A stretch of DNA of 64,000 bases, taken from assembly GCF_000725495.1 (NCBI RefSeq), contig NZ_JNZD01000028.1:62001-126000 (forward strand). Direction: 5' to 3'. The translations under genes were made by a program, and so were the position numbers. This DNA comes from Streptomyces aureus (GTDB taxonomy: Bacteria > Actinomycetota > Actinomycetes > Streptomycetales > Streptomycetaceae). Below the pieces are notes generated by a model. That model was not told the DNA's origin, did no database searches, and saw only the letters and a program-made list of their open reading frames with translations. Below are positions 63,928 through 64,000 of this stretch, in pieces. Numbering within the stretch: position 1 is the first letter of the stretch; every line of letters begins with the position of its first letter.

Positions 63928-64000
63928 ATGCACTGGTATCAACACACGTGGTTCACCGATTTCGCATTACCGGCCGGGATCTGCGCGGGTGTCGCCTGGT
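63928..64000 (+). CDS. Possible start of a membrane protein (cut by window end)
   Basis: An ATG at 63928 opens a frame to the window edge, reading HWYQHTWFTDFALPAGICAG then VAW, a hydrophobic start. The ribosome site (CTGGGG) is weak. Only 24 codons are visible, so this is tentative. Confidence 0.3.
   Translation, partial: MHWYQHTWFTDFALPAGICAGVAW

Noticed and set aside
1..64000. tRNA or rRNA genes
   Set aside because: No cloverleaf-like segments with T-loop GGTTCGAATCC-type sequence or rRNA core motifs were noticed on either strand.

Overview
This is high-GC actinobacterial DNA, almost certainly Streptomyces: strong third-codon G/C, GTG starts, ATGA/GTGA stop-start overlaps, and several Streptomyces-type families (DUF2637, BTAD/SARP activator, replication-relaxation protein, SAV_2336, DUF4279). 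Many gene fragments, three dispersed repeat families, insertion sequences and plasmid-type genes suggest an accessory region such as a chromosome arm or a large plasmid. No tRNA, rRNA or housekeeping operon is visible.

Layout. 1-10.2 kb: a conflict or defence island. A SLOG-domain membrane protein and a small helical partner (+) converge on a four-gene minus-strand operon: TIR protein, MoxR AAA ATPase, vWA-like SAV_2336 protein, and a large protein with two P-loop NTPase domains and TPRs. The last two look like one canonical polypeptide split at a 4-bp overlap. 10.3-16.1 kb: decayed genes (carbonic anhydrase, MmpS-like protein, DUF2637), a truncated BTAD activator and a pentapeptide-repeat membrane protein flanked by two copies of a palindrome. 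16.2-23.2 kb: an ATP-dependent DNA ligase, then a compact candidate RiPP locus (radical SAM/SPASM enzyme, 47-residue precursor, APH-type kinase) beside a GHKL ATP-binding protein, a divergent XRE/TPR regulator and a 2H phosphoesterase. 23.6-25.3 kb: iteron-like repeats and a replication-relaxation protein. 25.3-31 kb: repeats, a 36-bp-arm hairpin, an orphan I-E-like CRISPR remnant whose repeat orientation flips at a fused palindrome, and a secreted Hint polymorphic toxin with its DUF4279 immunity protein.

31-48.6 kb: a toxin/immunity region with a lipoprotein, a SUKH protein, a HEAT-like protein, a secreted LamG protein and a giant Rhs protein with a papain-fold toxin tip, which is frameshifted at an (AC)n run. 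A small YrhB-like immunity gene follows. Next is an intact IS5-like element (18-bp inverted repeats, CTGAG target duplication) carrying an Imm32-like immunity gene as passenger. 48.7-59.2 kb: an XRE/NB-ARC/TPR protein, an XRE plus small membrane protein operon, and a STAND/TPR NTPase coupled to a small partner; a similar 12-residue motif occurs at the partner's C-terminus and the NTPase's N-terminus. 59.3-64 kb: a deleted IS256-type element, repeat copies, fragments, and a sigma-like regulator coupled to a second gene.

The strongest candidates for undescribed biology are the radical SAM/kinase RiPP locus, the three-copy structured element with covarying stem bases, the immunity-carrying IS, and the STAND/partner pair with shared signalling-like motifs. 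All functional names come from reading motifs by eye; no database search was run.
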